Assembly: GCA_900548515.1 (NCBI GenBank)
Contig: URKU01000006.1
Span: 1-46,309, forward strand
Length of the DNA: 46,309 nt
Reading direction: 5' to 3'
Source of the DNA: an uncultured Collinsella sp.
GTDB lineage: Bacteria; Actinomycetota; Coriobacteriia; Coriobacteriales; Coriobacteriaceae
The notes below the pieces were generated by a model. The model did no database searches and was not told where the DNA came from. It saw only the letters and a list, made by a program, of their open reading frames with translations. The position numbers and the translations under genes were made by a program. Of the stretch, positions 22,057 to 29,802 are shown piece after piece. Numbering within the stretch: the stretch's first letter is position 1; each line of letters begins with the position of its first letter.

Positions 22057-22139
22057 CCGATACATACTGTCTGGCGAATCATTTGTCAACGAATTCGGTG
22101 AACGGTAGTAAATACCGTTCAAGCGTATGTATGTATCGG
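22057..22139 (+). repeat. Nested inverted repeat in the opp-nan leader
   Basis: The outer arms CCGATACATAC (22057-22067) and GTATGTATCGG (22129-22139) are perfect 11-bp complements. Between them sits GAACGGTA (22100-22107) with TACCGTTC (22113-22120), an 8-bp hairpin with a GTAAA loop. Downstream of the candidate promoter, this could fold in the mRNA leader or serve as paired protein-binding sites. Confidence 0.65.
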
Positions 22140-22257
22140 TCGCCGAGCGCGGCACCTCAGTTGGGTTCGTCGGTAGGTAAGGTATATATCGTCCGCAAGT
22201 TGCGCGGGGGCAAGTCTAGGTGCTCCCGAGTAAGATTCTCTATTGATAGGAGAAGAC

Positions 22258-23871
22258 ATGGCCATCATCAACAAGGGTATGTCCAGGCGTTCGTTCCTCG
22301 GCCTCACCGGCAGCGTCGCTGCTGTCGCCGGCCTTGGTCTCACTGGCTGCGGTGGCAGCTCTAGCGACGAGGGTTCCGCTTCCGGCTCCACCGATTCCGC
22401 CAACCGTGGCGGCGGCGTGATCACCGCTGGTTCCGCTTACGCTCCGTCCAGCTTCGATCCCGCCAGCACCGGCTCCGCTGTGGGCCTGGGTGCTAACTGG
22501 CACGTCGTCGAGGGCCTCTACGGCATCGATTACCACGACTACAGCACCTTCAACGAGCTCGCCACCGACGATCCCAAGTCTGTGGACGACACCACTTTCG
22601 AGGTCACCATCCGCAAGGGCGCCAAGTTCTCCGATGGCACCGAGGTCACCGCTGACGATGTCGTTGCCTCCTACACCGCTTGCGCCGCTTCCGCTACCTA
22701 TGCTCCGTTCTTCCAGCCCTTCGAGTCCATCGAGGCCAAGGACGCCAGCACCGTGACGGTCAAGACTAAGGTCCCCAACTTCTCCCTGCTCAAGGATCGT
22801 CTGGCCATCGTCCGCGTTACCCCGGCCACCCAGACCGAGGAGGATCGCGCCAAGCAGCCGATCGGTTCCGGCCCCTGGATGTACGACTCTATCTCCGATA
22901 CCGAGATCACCCTGGTTCCCAACCCCGAGTACAACGGTGAGTATGCTGCCGAGGATAAGAAGATCCAGTACAGCATCCTGACCGACCCCACCGCTCGCGT
23001 TACCGCTCAGCAGGAGGGCTCCACGCTCGTTATGGAGCTCGTTACCGCTGACGCCGTCGACCAGCTCGAGAGCGCCGGCTGCAAGATCGATAACGTTCAG
23101 GGTTTCGGCACCCGCTTCATCATGTTCAACGTCGCCAAGGAGCCTTGGAACAACGTCAAGGTCCGTCAGGCTGTCATGTATGCGCTCGACACCGAGAAGA
23201 TGGTCAGCAACACCTTCGCCGGCCTTGCCACCGCTGCCAGCTGCTACCTGCCCAAGAGCTTCACCAACTATCATGAGGCTTCCACGGTGTACAAGACCGA
23301 CACCAAGAAGGCTAAGAAGCTCATCGAGGAGTCTGGCATCACCCCGGGTGCCATCACCCTGCGCACCACCGACAACGAGCAGATTAAGGGCATGGCCGCC
23401 CAGGTCAAGAACGACCTCGACGCTCTCGGCTTCGATGTGACCATCCAGACCGATACCTCGCCGGCCACCTACGCCGCCATCGACGGCGGCGAGGCCTACG
23501 ATATCCTCCTTGCCCCTGGCGATCCTTCCTGCTTCGGCGCCGACCCCGACCTGCTGCTCAACTGGTGGTACGGCGACAACGTCTGGATGCAGACCCGTTG
23601 CCCGTGGAAGGAGTCCGCTGAGTGGCAGAAGCTCCACGGTCTCATGGACGAGGCTCTTGCCGCCGAGGGCGACGAGCAGCAGAAGAAGTGGAACGAGTGT
23701 TTCGACATCATTGCCGACAACGCCGTTCTGTACCCCGTTGTCCACGTCAAGACCGTCTCCGCTTCTTGGGACGATCCGTCCACTGCGCCCAATGGCGAGG
23801 CCCTCGATGGTTTCAAGGGCATCGGCACGACGAGCATGTCCTTCAGGGGCGTTGCGACCGTCAAGGCGTAA
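22258..23871 (+). CDS. ABC transporter substrate-binding lipoprotein, SBP family 5, probable sialic acid binder
   Basis: Extracellular receptor of an Opp/Dpp-type importer, 537 aa. The N-terminus has a twin-arginine motif SRRSFLG (9-15), a short hydrophobic stretch and a lipobox LTGC (28-31), so it is probably a Tat-exported, lipid-anchored protein, followed by a Ser/Gly-rich linker. The mature part shows family 5 features: DDTTFEVTIRKGAKFSDG, DDVVASYTAC, PIGSGPWMYD and NVKVRQAVMYALDTEKMV. The nan genes downstream suggest sialic acid or a sialo-compound as ligand, as known for the SatABCD-type importer of Haemophilus ducreyi. Oligopeptides remain possible. Codon use is strongly biased, as in gap and pgk, implying high expression. 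Confidence 0.85.
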   Translation: MAIINKGMSRRSFLGLTGSVAAVAGLGLTGCGGSSSDEGSASGSTDSANRGGGVITAGSAYAPSSFDPASTGSAVGLGANWHVVEGLYGIDYHDYSTFNELATDDPKSVDDTTFEVTIRKGAKFSDGTEVTADDVVASYTACAASATYAPFFQPFESIEAKDASTVTVKTKVPNFSLLKDRLAIVRVTPATQTEEDRAKQPIGSGPWMYDSISDTEITLVPNPEYNGEYAAEDKKIQYSILTDPTARVTAQQEGSTLVMELVTADAVDQLESAGCKIDNVQGFGTRFIMFNVAKEPWNNVKVRQAVMYALDTEKMVSNTFAGLATAASCYLPKSFTNYHEASTVYKTDTKKAKKLIEESGITPGAITLRTTDNEQIKGMAAQVKNDLDALGFDVTIQTDTSPATYAAIDGGEAYDILLAPGDPSCFGADPDLLLNWWYGDNVWMQTRCPWKESAEWQKLHGLMDEALAAEGDEQQKKWNECFDIIADNAVLYPVVHVKTVSASWDDPSTAPNGEALDGFKGIGTTSMSFRGVATVKA

Positions 23872-23933
23872 GACTCGCTTGAGTCTATATGCAGGATGTC
23901 GGTCGTTGGGACCGTATCCTCATAGTTGAAACA

Positions 23934-23967
23934 AAGACCCGGGCGGCAACGATGTCGCTCGGGTCTT
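23934..23967 (+). terminator. Intercistronic hairpin after the first binding-protein gene
   Basis: AAGACCC(GGGCG) pairs with (CGCTC)GGGTCTT around GCAACGATG, with no T-run after it. Placed between the binding protein and its permease, it probably slows 3' decay or partly terminates transcription, giving excess binding protein over permease. A smaller GACTC/GAGTC hairpin overlaps the stop region upstream. Confidence 0.6.
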
Positions 23968-24028
23968 GTAATGAGTATCCGTACTCATATACCAGTTGGT
24001 CCTACCGACAAAAGAAAGGGGAGAGAAC

Positions 24029-24985
24029 GTGAACAACTTGCTACGTTTGATTGGAAGGCGTCTTGTGGCGCTGCCGATCATGGCATTGGGCGTCACCGTC
24101 CTGGTGTTCTTCCTTATGTCGTTCTCCAAGACCGACCCCGCCTACACGGCGTTGGGTGACGGTGCCTCGCCCGAGGCGGTTGCCGAGTACCATGAGAAGT
24201 ATGGTCTGGACGACCCCTGGCCCGTGCGCTACGTGCGCTATATGGGCGATTTGATCCATGGCGACATGGGCACCTATGGTGCTGCTCGCAACTCCGTTGC
24301 CAAGCGCATCTCCACGGCCCTGCCCGTCACGATGCAGCTGACCTTCATCGGTCTTGCCATCGGTGCGGTCGTTTCGTTTTTGCTCGGCGTCATCGCGGCA
24401 CTGTATCGCGACAAATGGCCGGACCAAGTAATCCGTGTCTTTTCCATCGCCGGCTTGGCAACCCCGTCGTTCTGGCTTGCCGTTCTGTTGATCCTGCTGT
24501 TCTCTTCCTACCTTAAGGTGCTCCCGGCATCGGGCGCTCTGCCTCACTTCACCACGAATCCGGTTGGCTATCTGGGGCGTATGATCATGCCCGCTATCGC
24601 CTTGGCATTTCCGCTGACGGGCCAGATGACTCGTATCGTGCGTACCGCCATGGTCGAGGAGCTCGACAAGGATTATGTCCGTATGGCTCGCGGCGCCGGC
24701 GTTCCCGAGAAGGTCGTCGTCGGCATCAACGTTCTTCGCAATGCGCTGATCACCCCGGTCACCACCCTCGGTCTTAAGATCGGTTACCTCATGGGCGGCG
24801 CCGTCGTCATCGAGGTTATCTTCAACCTCCCCGGCATGGGCACCGCGATTCTGCAGGGCGTTCAGGGCAACGAGGCGAACCTGGTTCAGGGCGTCGTCAT
24901 CGTCGTTGCTCTTGCCTTCATCATCATCAACATCGTGGTTGACATGCTCTACCTGCTCATCAACCCGCGCATCAGGACGGTGTAG
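24029..24985 (+). CDS. ABC transporter permease, OppB/DppB type
   Basis: First membrane subunit of the putative sialic acid importer, 318 aa, with about six membrane segments. The N-terminus LLRLIGRRLVALPIMALGVTVLVFFLMS is the classic OppB first helix. The cytoplasmic coupling loop reads TAMVEELDKDYVRMARGAGVPEKVVVGINVLRNALITPV, the EAA motif. Start GTG 24029 is chosen because GGGGAGAG lies just upstream; a TTG/ATG further upstream would encode a hydrophilic leader. It ends three bases before the permease-ATPase fusion gene. Confidence 0.9.
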   Translation: MNNLLRLIGRRLVALPIMALGVTVLVFFLMSFSKTDPAYTALGDGASPEAVAEYHEKYGLDDPWPVRYVRYMGDLIHGDMGTYGAARNSVAKRISTALPVTMQLTFIGLAIGAVVSFLLGVIAALYRDKWPDQVIRVFSIAGLATPSFWLAVLLILLFSSYLKVLPASGALPHFTTNPVGYLGRMIMPAIALAFPLTGQMTRIVRTAMVEELDKDYVRMARGAGVPEKVVVGINVLRNALITPVTTLGLKIGYLMGGAVVIEVIFNLPGMGTAILQGVQGNEANLVQGVVIVVALAFIIINIVVDMLYLLINPRIRTV

Positions 24986-24988
24986 ATT

Positions 24989-27004
24989 ATGGTAAAGATT
25001 CGAGAGAAGCAAACCGAGCAGCTCGAGAAGGCTGCCTCCAAGGGGCTCAAGCTCGGTGGCTGGAAGAAGATGACGCTGTCTTCTAAGATTGCCGCCGTCG
25101 TGCTGGTGCTGGTCGCCCTGACTGCGATTCTGGCGCCCCTTCTTGCCCCCTATAGCCCGGTCGAGATCTTTACGGCTCGCCAGGCTCCCGGCAACGGATT
25201 TATCTTCGGTACCGACGATAAGGGTCGCGACATTCTGTCGCGTATGCTCTACGGTGGTCGTTACTCGCTGATTATCGGCTTTGGCGCCACCGCCATGGCT
25301 CTGGTCTGCGGCTCGGTCGTGGGCGCCCTTGCAGCGGTTTCGCGCAAGGCCGTCTCCGAGACGATCATGCGTATCTTGGACATCATCATGTCCATCCCGG
25401 GCATCGCCCTCGCGGCCGTCTTCGTCTCCATCCTGGGCAACTCCGTGCCGTCGATCATCTTCGCCATCGGCTTTATGTACACTCCGCAGATTGCCCGTAT
25501 CGTACGCGCCAATATCGTGTCCGAGTACGGCGAGGACTATGTCCGCGCGGTCATCGTTTCCGGCGCCAAGGCTCCGTGGATTTTGATCAAGCATGTTCTG
25601 CGTAACTGCATCGCCCCGATCATGGTCTTCACCGTTACCCTGGTCGCCGACGCCATCATCTTCGAGGCCTCGCTGACCTTCATCGGCGCTGGTATCCAGG
25701 AGCCCACCGCTACCTGGGGCAACATCCTCGCCGACGCCCGCGGCGGCGTGCTCGCCGGCCGTTGGTGGCAGGCGCTGTTCCCGGGCCTAGCCATCATGAT
25801 CACCTGCCTGGCGCTCAACATCCTCTCCGAGGGCATTACCGACGCCATGGCCGCTGCTCCCTCCGCTGCCCTGGATCCTACCGATTCCTCCAAGCGTCGC
25901 GAGGCCGACCTGCTGGTCTCCGACCCCGTTCGCGCCTACAAGGAGCAGGCCCAGTCCCTCTCCGCTCGCCTTGGCGCCCTGCGCGATGTCGAGCTCAAGC
26001 GTGACGATCGCCACGTGCCCGACGAGTCCGTTGAGCCGATTCTCTCGGTCCGTGACTTCTGCATCCAGTTTGAGCATCACGGTGATATCAACGTCGTCGA
26101 CCATGTCAACTTTGACGTTCGTCCTGGTCAGACCATGGGCCTGGTGGGCGAGTCCGGTTGCGGTAAGTCCATCACCACGCTGGCCATCATGGGCCTGACC
26201 GACGATGACGAGCATCTTTCCGGCGAGGTTCTCTGGGAGGGTCGCGACCTGCTCAAGATGAGCAAGAAGGAGTGGTTCGGCCTGCGCGGTACCGATATCG
26301 CTATGGTCTATCAGGACGCCCTGTCCTCGCTTAATCCCTCCATGCTCATCTCTGCCCAGATGAAGCAGCTCACCAAGCGCGGCGGAACCCGCAGCGCCGA
26401 GGAGCTCCTGGAGCTCGTCGGCCTCGATCCCAAGCGCACGCTCGAGAGCTATCCGCACGAGCTTTCCGGCGGCCAGCGTCAGCGTGTCCTGATCGCTATG
26501 GCCCTTACCCGCGACCCCAAGCTGGTCATCTGCGACGAGCCCACGACCGCTCTGGACGTTACCGTCCAGAAGCAGGTCATCAAGCTGCTCAACGATCTTC
26601 AGGCCAAGCTCGGCTTTGCCATGATCTTCGTTTCGCACGACCTGGCGCTGGTCGCCGAGGTCGCCCACAACATCACGGTTATGTACGCTGGTCAGGTTAT
26701 CGAGCAGGCGCCCACCAAGGAGCTGCTCACCAACCCGATTCACGAGTACACCCGCGGTCTTCTGGGCTCCGTTCTGTCCATCGAGAGCGGTTCGGGCCGC
26801 CTGCACCAGGTGCCCGGCGCCGTTCCGAGTCCGCGCGATTTCCCCAAGGGCGATCGCTTCGCGCCCCGCTCGAGCCATCCGCGTATTGGCCTGGACACCC
26901 GTCCGGTCTTCAAGCGCGTGCCCGGCACCGAGCACTTCTATTCCGAGCTCCCCGACGAGGTGCTCAAGGCAAATGGTTTGACCCCTCACGCGGAGGTGAT
27001 GTAG
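24989..27004 (+). CDS. OppC-OppD fusion: permease joined to ATP-binding subunit
   Basis: A 671-aa protein combining two normally separate importer subunits. Residues 1-29 are a charged cytosolic tail. About 30-290 form an OppC-type permease (GTDDKGRDILSRMLYGGRYSLIIG at 74-97; EAA-like loop YVRAVIVSGAKAPWILIKHVLRN). About 290-350 is a hydrophilic linker. From 350 follows an OppD-type ATPase with Walker A GESGCGKS (387-394), signature LSGGQ (492-496) and Walker B LVICDEP (512-518). The C-terminal oligopeptide-transporter extension is present, but the usual cysteine cluster (compare CVFSPRCPYATDKC in the second operon) is replaced by DRFAPRSSHP. The reading frame is continuous, so this is a true fusion rather than a frameshift; similar fusions are known in Actinobacteria. 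Confidence 0.92.
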   Translation: MVKIREKQTEQLEKAASKGLKLGGWKKMTLSSKIAAVVLVLVALTAILAPLLAPYSPVEIFTARQAPGNGFIFGTDDKGRDILSRMLYGGRYSLIIGFGATAMALVCGSVVGALAAVSRKAVSETIMRILDIIMSIPGIALAAVFVSILGNSVPSIIFAIGFMYTPQIARIVRANIVSEYGEDYVRAVIVSGAKAPWILIKHVLRNCIAPIMVFTVTLVADAIIFEASLTFIGAGIQEPTATWGNILADARGGVLAGRWWQALFPGLAIMITCLALNILSEGITDAMAAAPSAALDPTDSSKRREADLLVSDPVRAYKEQAQSLSARLGALRDVELKRDDRHVPDESVEPILSVRDFCIQFEHHGDINVVDHVNFDVRPGQTMGLVGESGCGKSITTLAIMGLTDDDEHLSGEVLWEGRDLLKMSKKEWFGLRGTDIAMVYQDALSSLNPSMLISAQMKQLTKRGGTRSAEELLELVGLDPKRTLESYPHELSGGQRQRVLIAMALTRDPKLVICDEPTTALDVTVQKQVIKLLNDLQAKLGFAMIFVSHDLALVAEVAHNITVMYAGQVIEQAPTKELLTNPIHEYTRGLLGSVLSIESGSGRLHQVPGAVPSPRDFPKGDRFAPRSSHPRIGLDTRPVFKRVPGTEHFYSELPDEVLKANGLTPHAEVM

Positions 27005-27832
27005 ATGAGCGAGACCGCAGTCAACGGCGTCGAGCCGATCATCTTCCTTGATGACGTCCACGTCACCTTTAGGACCCGTACCGGCTCGATTCTGCACCCC
27101 AACCTGGTTCACGCCGTCCAGGGTGTAACGATTAAGCTCATGCCCGGTCAGACGATCGGCATCGTCGGCGAGTCCGGTTGCGGTAAGTCCACCACCGCTA
27201 ACGTCATGTGCGGCCTGCAGGCCCCCACGAGCGGCAAGGTCTACTTTAAGGGCAAGGACGTTACCAAACGTACCGCCGAGGACCGTCGCCACATGGGTCG
27301 CGTCATCTCGGTCGTGTTCCAGAACCCGGCCACGGCGCTCAACCCCCGCATGGTCGTTCGCGAGCAGCTGCTCGACCCCATGCGCGTCCACAACTTGGGT
27401 ACCGAGGCCGAGCAGGAGAAGCGCGTCAAGGAGCTCTTGGAGCTCACCGGTCTGCCCAGCTCCGCCGCCGAGGTTCTTCCCGGCCAGCTTTCGGGCGGCC
27501 AGCGACAGCGCGTCGCAATTGCCCGTGCCCTGTCGCTGAACCCCGATGCCATCATCGCCGACGAGCCCACCTCGGCTCTGGACGTTTCGGTCCGCGCGCA
27601 GATTCTGAACCTGCTGACCGACCTTAAAAAGGAGCTCGGCCTGGCCATGGTGTTCATTAGCCATGACATCCAGACGGTCCGCTATATCTCTGACGACATC
27701 ATCGTTATGAATGGCGGCAAGATCGTCGAGCAGGGCGAGGCCAAGCAGGTCTTCCAGCATCCTCAGGACCCCTACACCAAGATGCTGCTCGGCGCTGCGC
27801 CGTCGCTGCTTCATCCCAAACTCGGCGAGTAG
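27005..27832 (+). CDS. ABC transporter ATP-binding protein, OppF/DppF type, short form
   Basis: Second ATPase of the putative sialic acid importer, 275 aa. It has Walker A GESGCGKST, Q-loop VFQNPATALNPRM, signature LSGGQRQRVAIARAL, Walker B AIIADEPTSALD and the H-loop FISHD. Typical OppF proteins run to about 320 residues with a cysteine-bearing C-terminal tail. This one stops shortly after DPYTKMLLGAAPSLLHPKLGE and lacks the tail. ATG 27005 follows the preceding TAG with no gap, with GGAGGTG inside the upstream gene. A hairpin after it marks the border between transport and catabolic genes. Confidence 0.92.
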   Translation: MSETAVNGVEPIIFLDDVHVTFRTRTGSILHPNLVHAVQGVTIKLMPGQTIGIVGESGCGKSTTANVMCGLQAPTSGKVYFKGKDVTKRTAEDRRHMGRVISVVFQNPATALNPRMVVREQLLDPMRVHNLGTEAEQEKRVKELLELTGLPSSAAEVLPGQLSGGQRQRVAIARALSLNPDAIIADEPTSALDVSVRAQILNLLTDLKKELGLAMVFISHDIQTVRYISDDIIVMNGGKIVEQGEAKQVFQHPQDPYTKMLLGAAPSLLHPKLGE

Positions 27833-27848
27833 CCTCGCTTTCCCTCCC

Positions 27849-27876
27849 GTGCGCCCGGTTCACTTACCGGGCGCAC
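27849..27876 (+). terminator. Intercistronic hairpin between transporter and catabolic genes
   Basis: Perfect 11-bp stem GTGCGCCCGGT (27849-27859) with ACCGGGCGCAC (27866-27876), loop TCACTT, no T-run. Likely an mRNA processing or stabilising structure, or a weak terminator that lowers catabolic relative to transport expression. Confidence 0.65.
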
Positions 27877-27912
27877 CTCCGTTGCGATTTCGAAAGGTTG
27901 GGTTCACGAGCC

Positions 27913-28890
27913 ATGCCAAGTGCTCAGGAGCTACAACAGCAATTTGGTGAATATCGAGGCGCTATGCCCCGTCCATCGGATTTCGATCTCTTTTGGAAGG
28001 ACCGCATGGCCGAGGCCGACGCCGTCGAGCTCGACTATGCGATTGAGGCGGCTTCGGTTGCGGATTCCGCGACCTGTCGGTTTTTCGACCTCTGGTATAC
28101 CGGCATGTGTGGTGCACGCCTGCATGCCAAGTATCTCAAGCCGGTTTCGGACGAGCCCGTGCCGCTGGTGCTACAGTTCCACGGCTATCCGGGTGCAAGC
28201 CGCAGCTGGTTTGAGCAGGCGTCGTTTGCGGGCATGGGCATGGCACTCATCGCTCTCGATTGTCCTGGCCAGGGTGGCCCCTCCGAGGATATTGGTGGAT
28301 TTGAAGGCACGACGGTTGCTGGGCATATCGTCGCCGGTATCGACGGCGACCCGGCCAACCTCTACTATGTCCGCTTGCACCAAGATATTCGCATCCTGTG
28401 CCGCATCGTTCGCGAGCTCGTGGGCATCGATCTTTCCCGCGTATTTGTGAACGGCGCGTCGCAGGGCGGCGGTCTGGGCATTGCTACCTGTGCGCTTAAC
28501 AGCGAGCTTATCAATCGCGCCGCCATCCTCTATCCCTTCCTGTCAGATTTCCGCCTGGTCTGGGATTTGGATGCCGACGACATTGCCTACGAGGGCCTGC
28601 GCTATTGGTCTCGCTGGTTTGACGAGGACTCGACTCGTATTGACGAAGCCTATGCCAAGCTGGCGTACTTCGATTCCAAGAACTTTGCCCCTATGGTCAA
28701 ATGCCCCGTGCTGTTTGGCACCGGCACAGCCGATATCGTCTGTCCGCCAGCGACGCAGTTTGCGGTCTATAACAACCTGACCTGCGAAAAGCGTCATGAG
28801 TTCTTTGAAGGCTTTGGCCACGAGGAGATTCAGGATTTTGACGATCTGATCATTCCGTTTTTCTGCAAGGGAGGGGAGGCTCATGTCTAA
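27913..28890 (+). CDS. CE7-type acetyl esterase (AXE1/cephalosporin-C deacetylase family), possibly acting on O-acetyl sialic acid
   Basis: A 325-aa alpha/beta hydrolase. It begins with the CE7-like segment YRGAMPRPSDFDLFWKDRM and has the oxyanion region LQFHGYPGAS (87-96), CPGQGGPSED (117-126; CE7 enzymes have an RGQGGS motif here), the nucleophile elbow NGASQGGG with Ser183, and acid and base residues Asp274 (GTGTADIVCPP) and His303 (FGHEE). The triad is complete and there is no signal peptide, so it acts inside the cell. CE7 enzymes remove acetyl groups from sugars. In this operon a role in removing O-acetyl groups from imported sialic acid, analogous to NanS, is my inference. The start is uncertain: ATG 27913 has only a distant AAAGG; TTG 27898 is in frame. 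The end overlaps the next gene by 8 bases. Confidence 0.82.
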   Translation: MPSAQELQQQFGEYRGAMPRPSDFDLFWKDRMAEADAVELDYAIEAASVADSATCRFFDLWYTGMCGARLHAKYLKPVSDEPVPLVLQFHGYPGASRSWFEQASFAGMGMALIALDCPGQGGPSEDIGGFEGTTVAGHIVAGIDGDPANLYYVRLHQDIRILCRIVRELVGIDLSRVFVNGASQGGGLGIATCALNSELINRAAILYPFLSDFRLVWDLDADDIAYEGLRYWSRWFDEDSTRIDEAYAKLAYFDSKNFAPMVKCPVLFGTGTADIVCPPATQFAVYNNLTCEKRHEFFEGFGHEEIQDFDDLIIPFFCKGGEAHV

Positions 28891-29734
28891 GTGCGAGAGC
28901 AATGTTGACGAGCTGATTGTCCCCGGACTCGTGGGAATTCCTGGAACGGTTTCGTCAAGGCTCGCAGAATATCGGGACTGGCGCGGTGATGTCCAAGCAG
29001 ATGTTTCTGATTTAGAGACATGCGCTTCGAATCTTGAGATTCAAGGCCTGGCCATAACGGCGATTGACTTTGTTAACCCCTGCGCCCGTTACTCGGAGGT
29101 CTCCTTTGAGCTCGGTGACGATGCGATTCACGCTCGTTTGATCGAGCCTGTCGGTCGTGCCCGAGTATCTGAGCGCGTGCCGCTGTGCCTGATGTTCCAC
29201 GACATCGATCGGCCTGTGCGCGGCTGGCATCACATGACGAGATTTGCCGCCATGGGGTATGCCGTCCTCGCGCTGGATGACGATGTTGCTGGTGCGGACG
29301 ACCTGCAGCGGGGGATTTCTTCGCCCGCTTTTGTCGAGCGCGTCCGTTGGGGTTGCGCGTTGGCGAAGGTGGCGCGCAATCTTGATGGCATGGACCTCGA
29401 CCGCATCTTTGCATGGGGCGAGGGCCTTGGCGGCGGAGTCGCGCTGGCGGTTTCTGCTCTGGACGAGCGGGGCCTCGCCTGCACGGCGGTTGCCAATCCA
29501 ATTCCCGGTGGCCTTGAGGTGCTGTCGTCTCGGGTGCGCGGATCGGTGCTCATGGGCACATCGCTCATGGATGCCGCGAGCGACCCCAAGGGCCAGTTTG
29601 CCGTATTCAACGGTCTTGAGTGTGACCGGAGGCATATCGTCTATGCCAAATACGCTCACGAGCGCATCAATGCGTTCGAAAACGAAGTCGTCGACTTCTT
29701 TAACCAAACGTTCTACCCGTGTTCTTTGGCCTAG
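28883..29734 (+). CDS. Esterase-fold paralogue lacking the nucleophile serine (pseudo-esterase)
   Basis: A 283-aa protein, clearly related to its upstream neighbour. Matching blocks are LMFHDIDRPVRGW (neighbour LQFHGYPGASRSW), RIFAWGEGLGGGVAL (neighbour RVFVNGASQGGGLGI), MGTSLMDAASDPKGQFAVFNGLECDRRH (neighbour GTGTADIVCPPATQFAVYNNLTCEKRH) and YAHERINAF (neighbour FGHEEIQDF). Asp230 and His259 keep the acid and base positions, but the elbow serine is Gly181, so ordinary serine-esterase chemistry should be absent. The N-terminal half is more diverged. ATG 28883 lies inside the end of the upstream gene behind GGGAGGGGAGG, implying coupled translation in near-equal amounts. A regulatory or structural partner of the active esterase is one reading; a decayed duplicate is another. 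Confidence 0.8.
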   Translation: MSKCESNVDELIVPGLVGIPGTVSSRLAEYRDWRGDVQADVSDLETCASNLEIQGLAITAIDFVNPCARYSEVSFELGDDAIHARLIEPVGRARVSERVPLCLMFHDIDRPVRGWHHMTRFAAMGYAVLALDDDVAGADDLQRGISSPAFVERVRWGCALAKVARNLDGMDLDRIFAWGEGLGGGVALAVSALDERGLACTAVANPIPGGLEVLSSRVRGSVLMGTSLMDAASDPKGQFAVFNGLECDRRHIVYAKYAHERINAFENEVVDFFNQTFYPCSLA

Positions 29735-29802
29735 GCGGCCTGGACACTGCCAACAAGAGTGGGCGGCATAGGGCTGCCCGCCAGACAACTAAGGAGATTC
29801 TT

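Larger units (their letters stand above)
21894..22257 (+). promoter_or_regulatory. Regulatory region and leader of the opp-nan operon
   Basis: A 364-base gene-free stretch after uvrC, AT-rich in its first 130 bases. It holds an AAAACGTTT core (21987-21995) overlapping a TTGACT -35-like box (21994-21999), with an extended -10-like TGCTATCCT at 22017-22025. A nested inverted repeat downstream (22057-22139) is described separately. The ribosome site AGGAGAAG precedes ATG 22258. I see no ORF, tRNA or known riboswitch in it, and no clear terminator for uvrC. Confidence 0.6.

Noticed and set aside
21894..22257. Riboswitch upstream of the opp-nan operon
   Set aside because: No known aptamer consensus was recognised; only inverted repeats can be supported.
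22240..23745. 501-aa minus-strand ORF opposite the first binding protein (and a 675-aa one at 25787-27814)
   Set aside because: Long antisense frames arise from strong C-ending codon bias on the coding strand. The products are low-complexity and match no family, while the sense proteins have clear domains.
24989..27004. Frameshift or missed stop creating the OppC-OppD fusion
   Set aside because: The linker is in frame and lacks a ribosome site or a start codon with good spacing before the ATPase domain, and fusions of this type are known, so it was kept as a real fusion.
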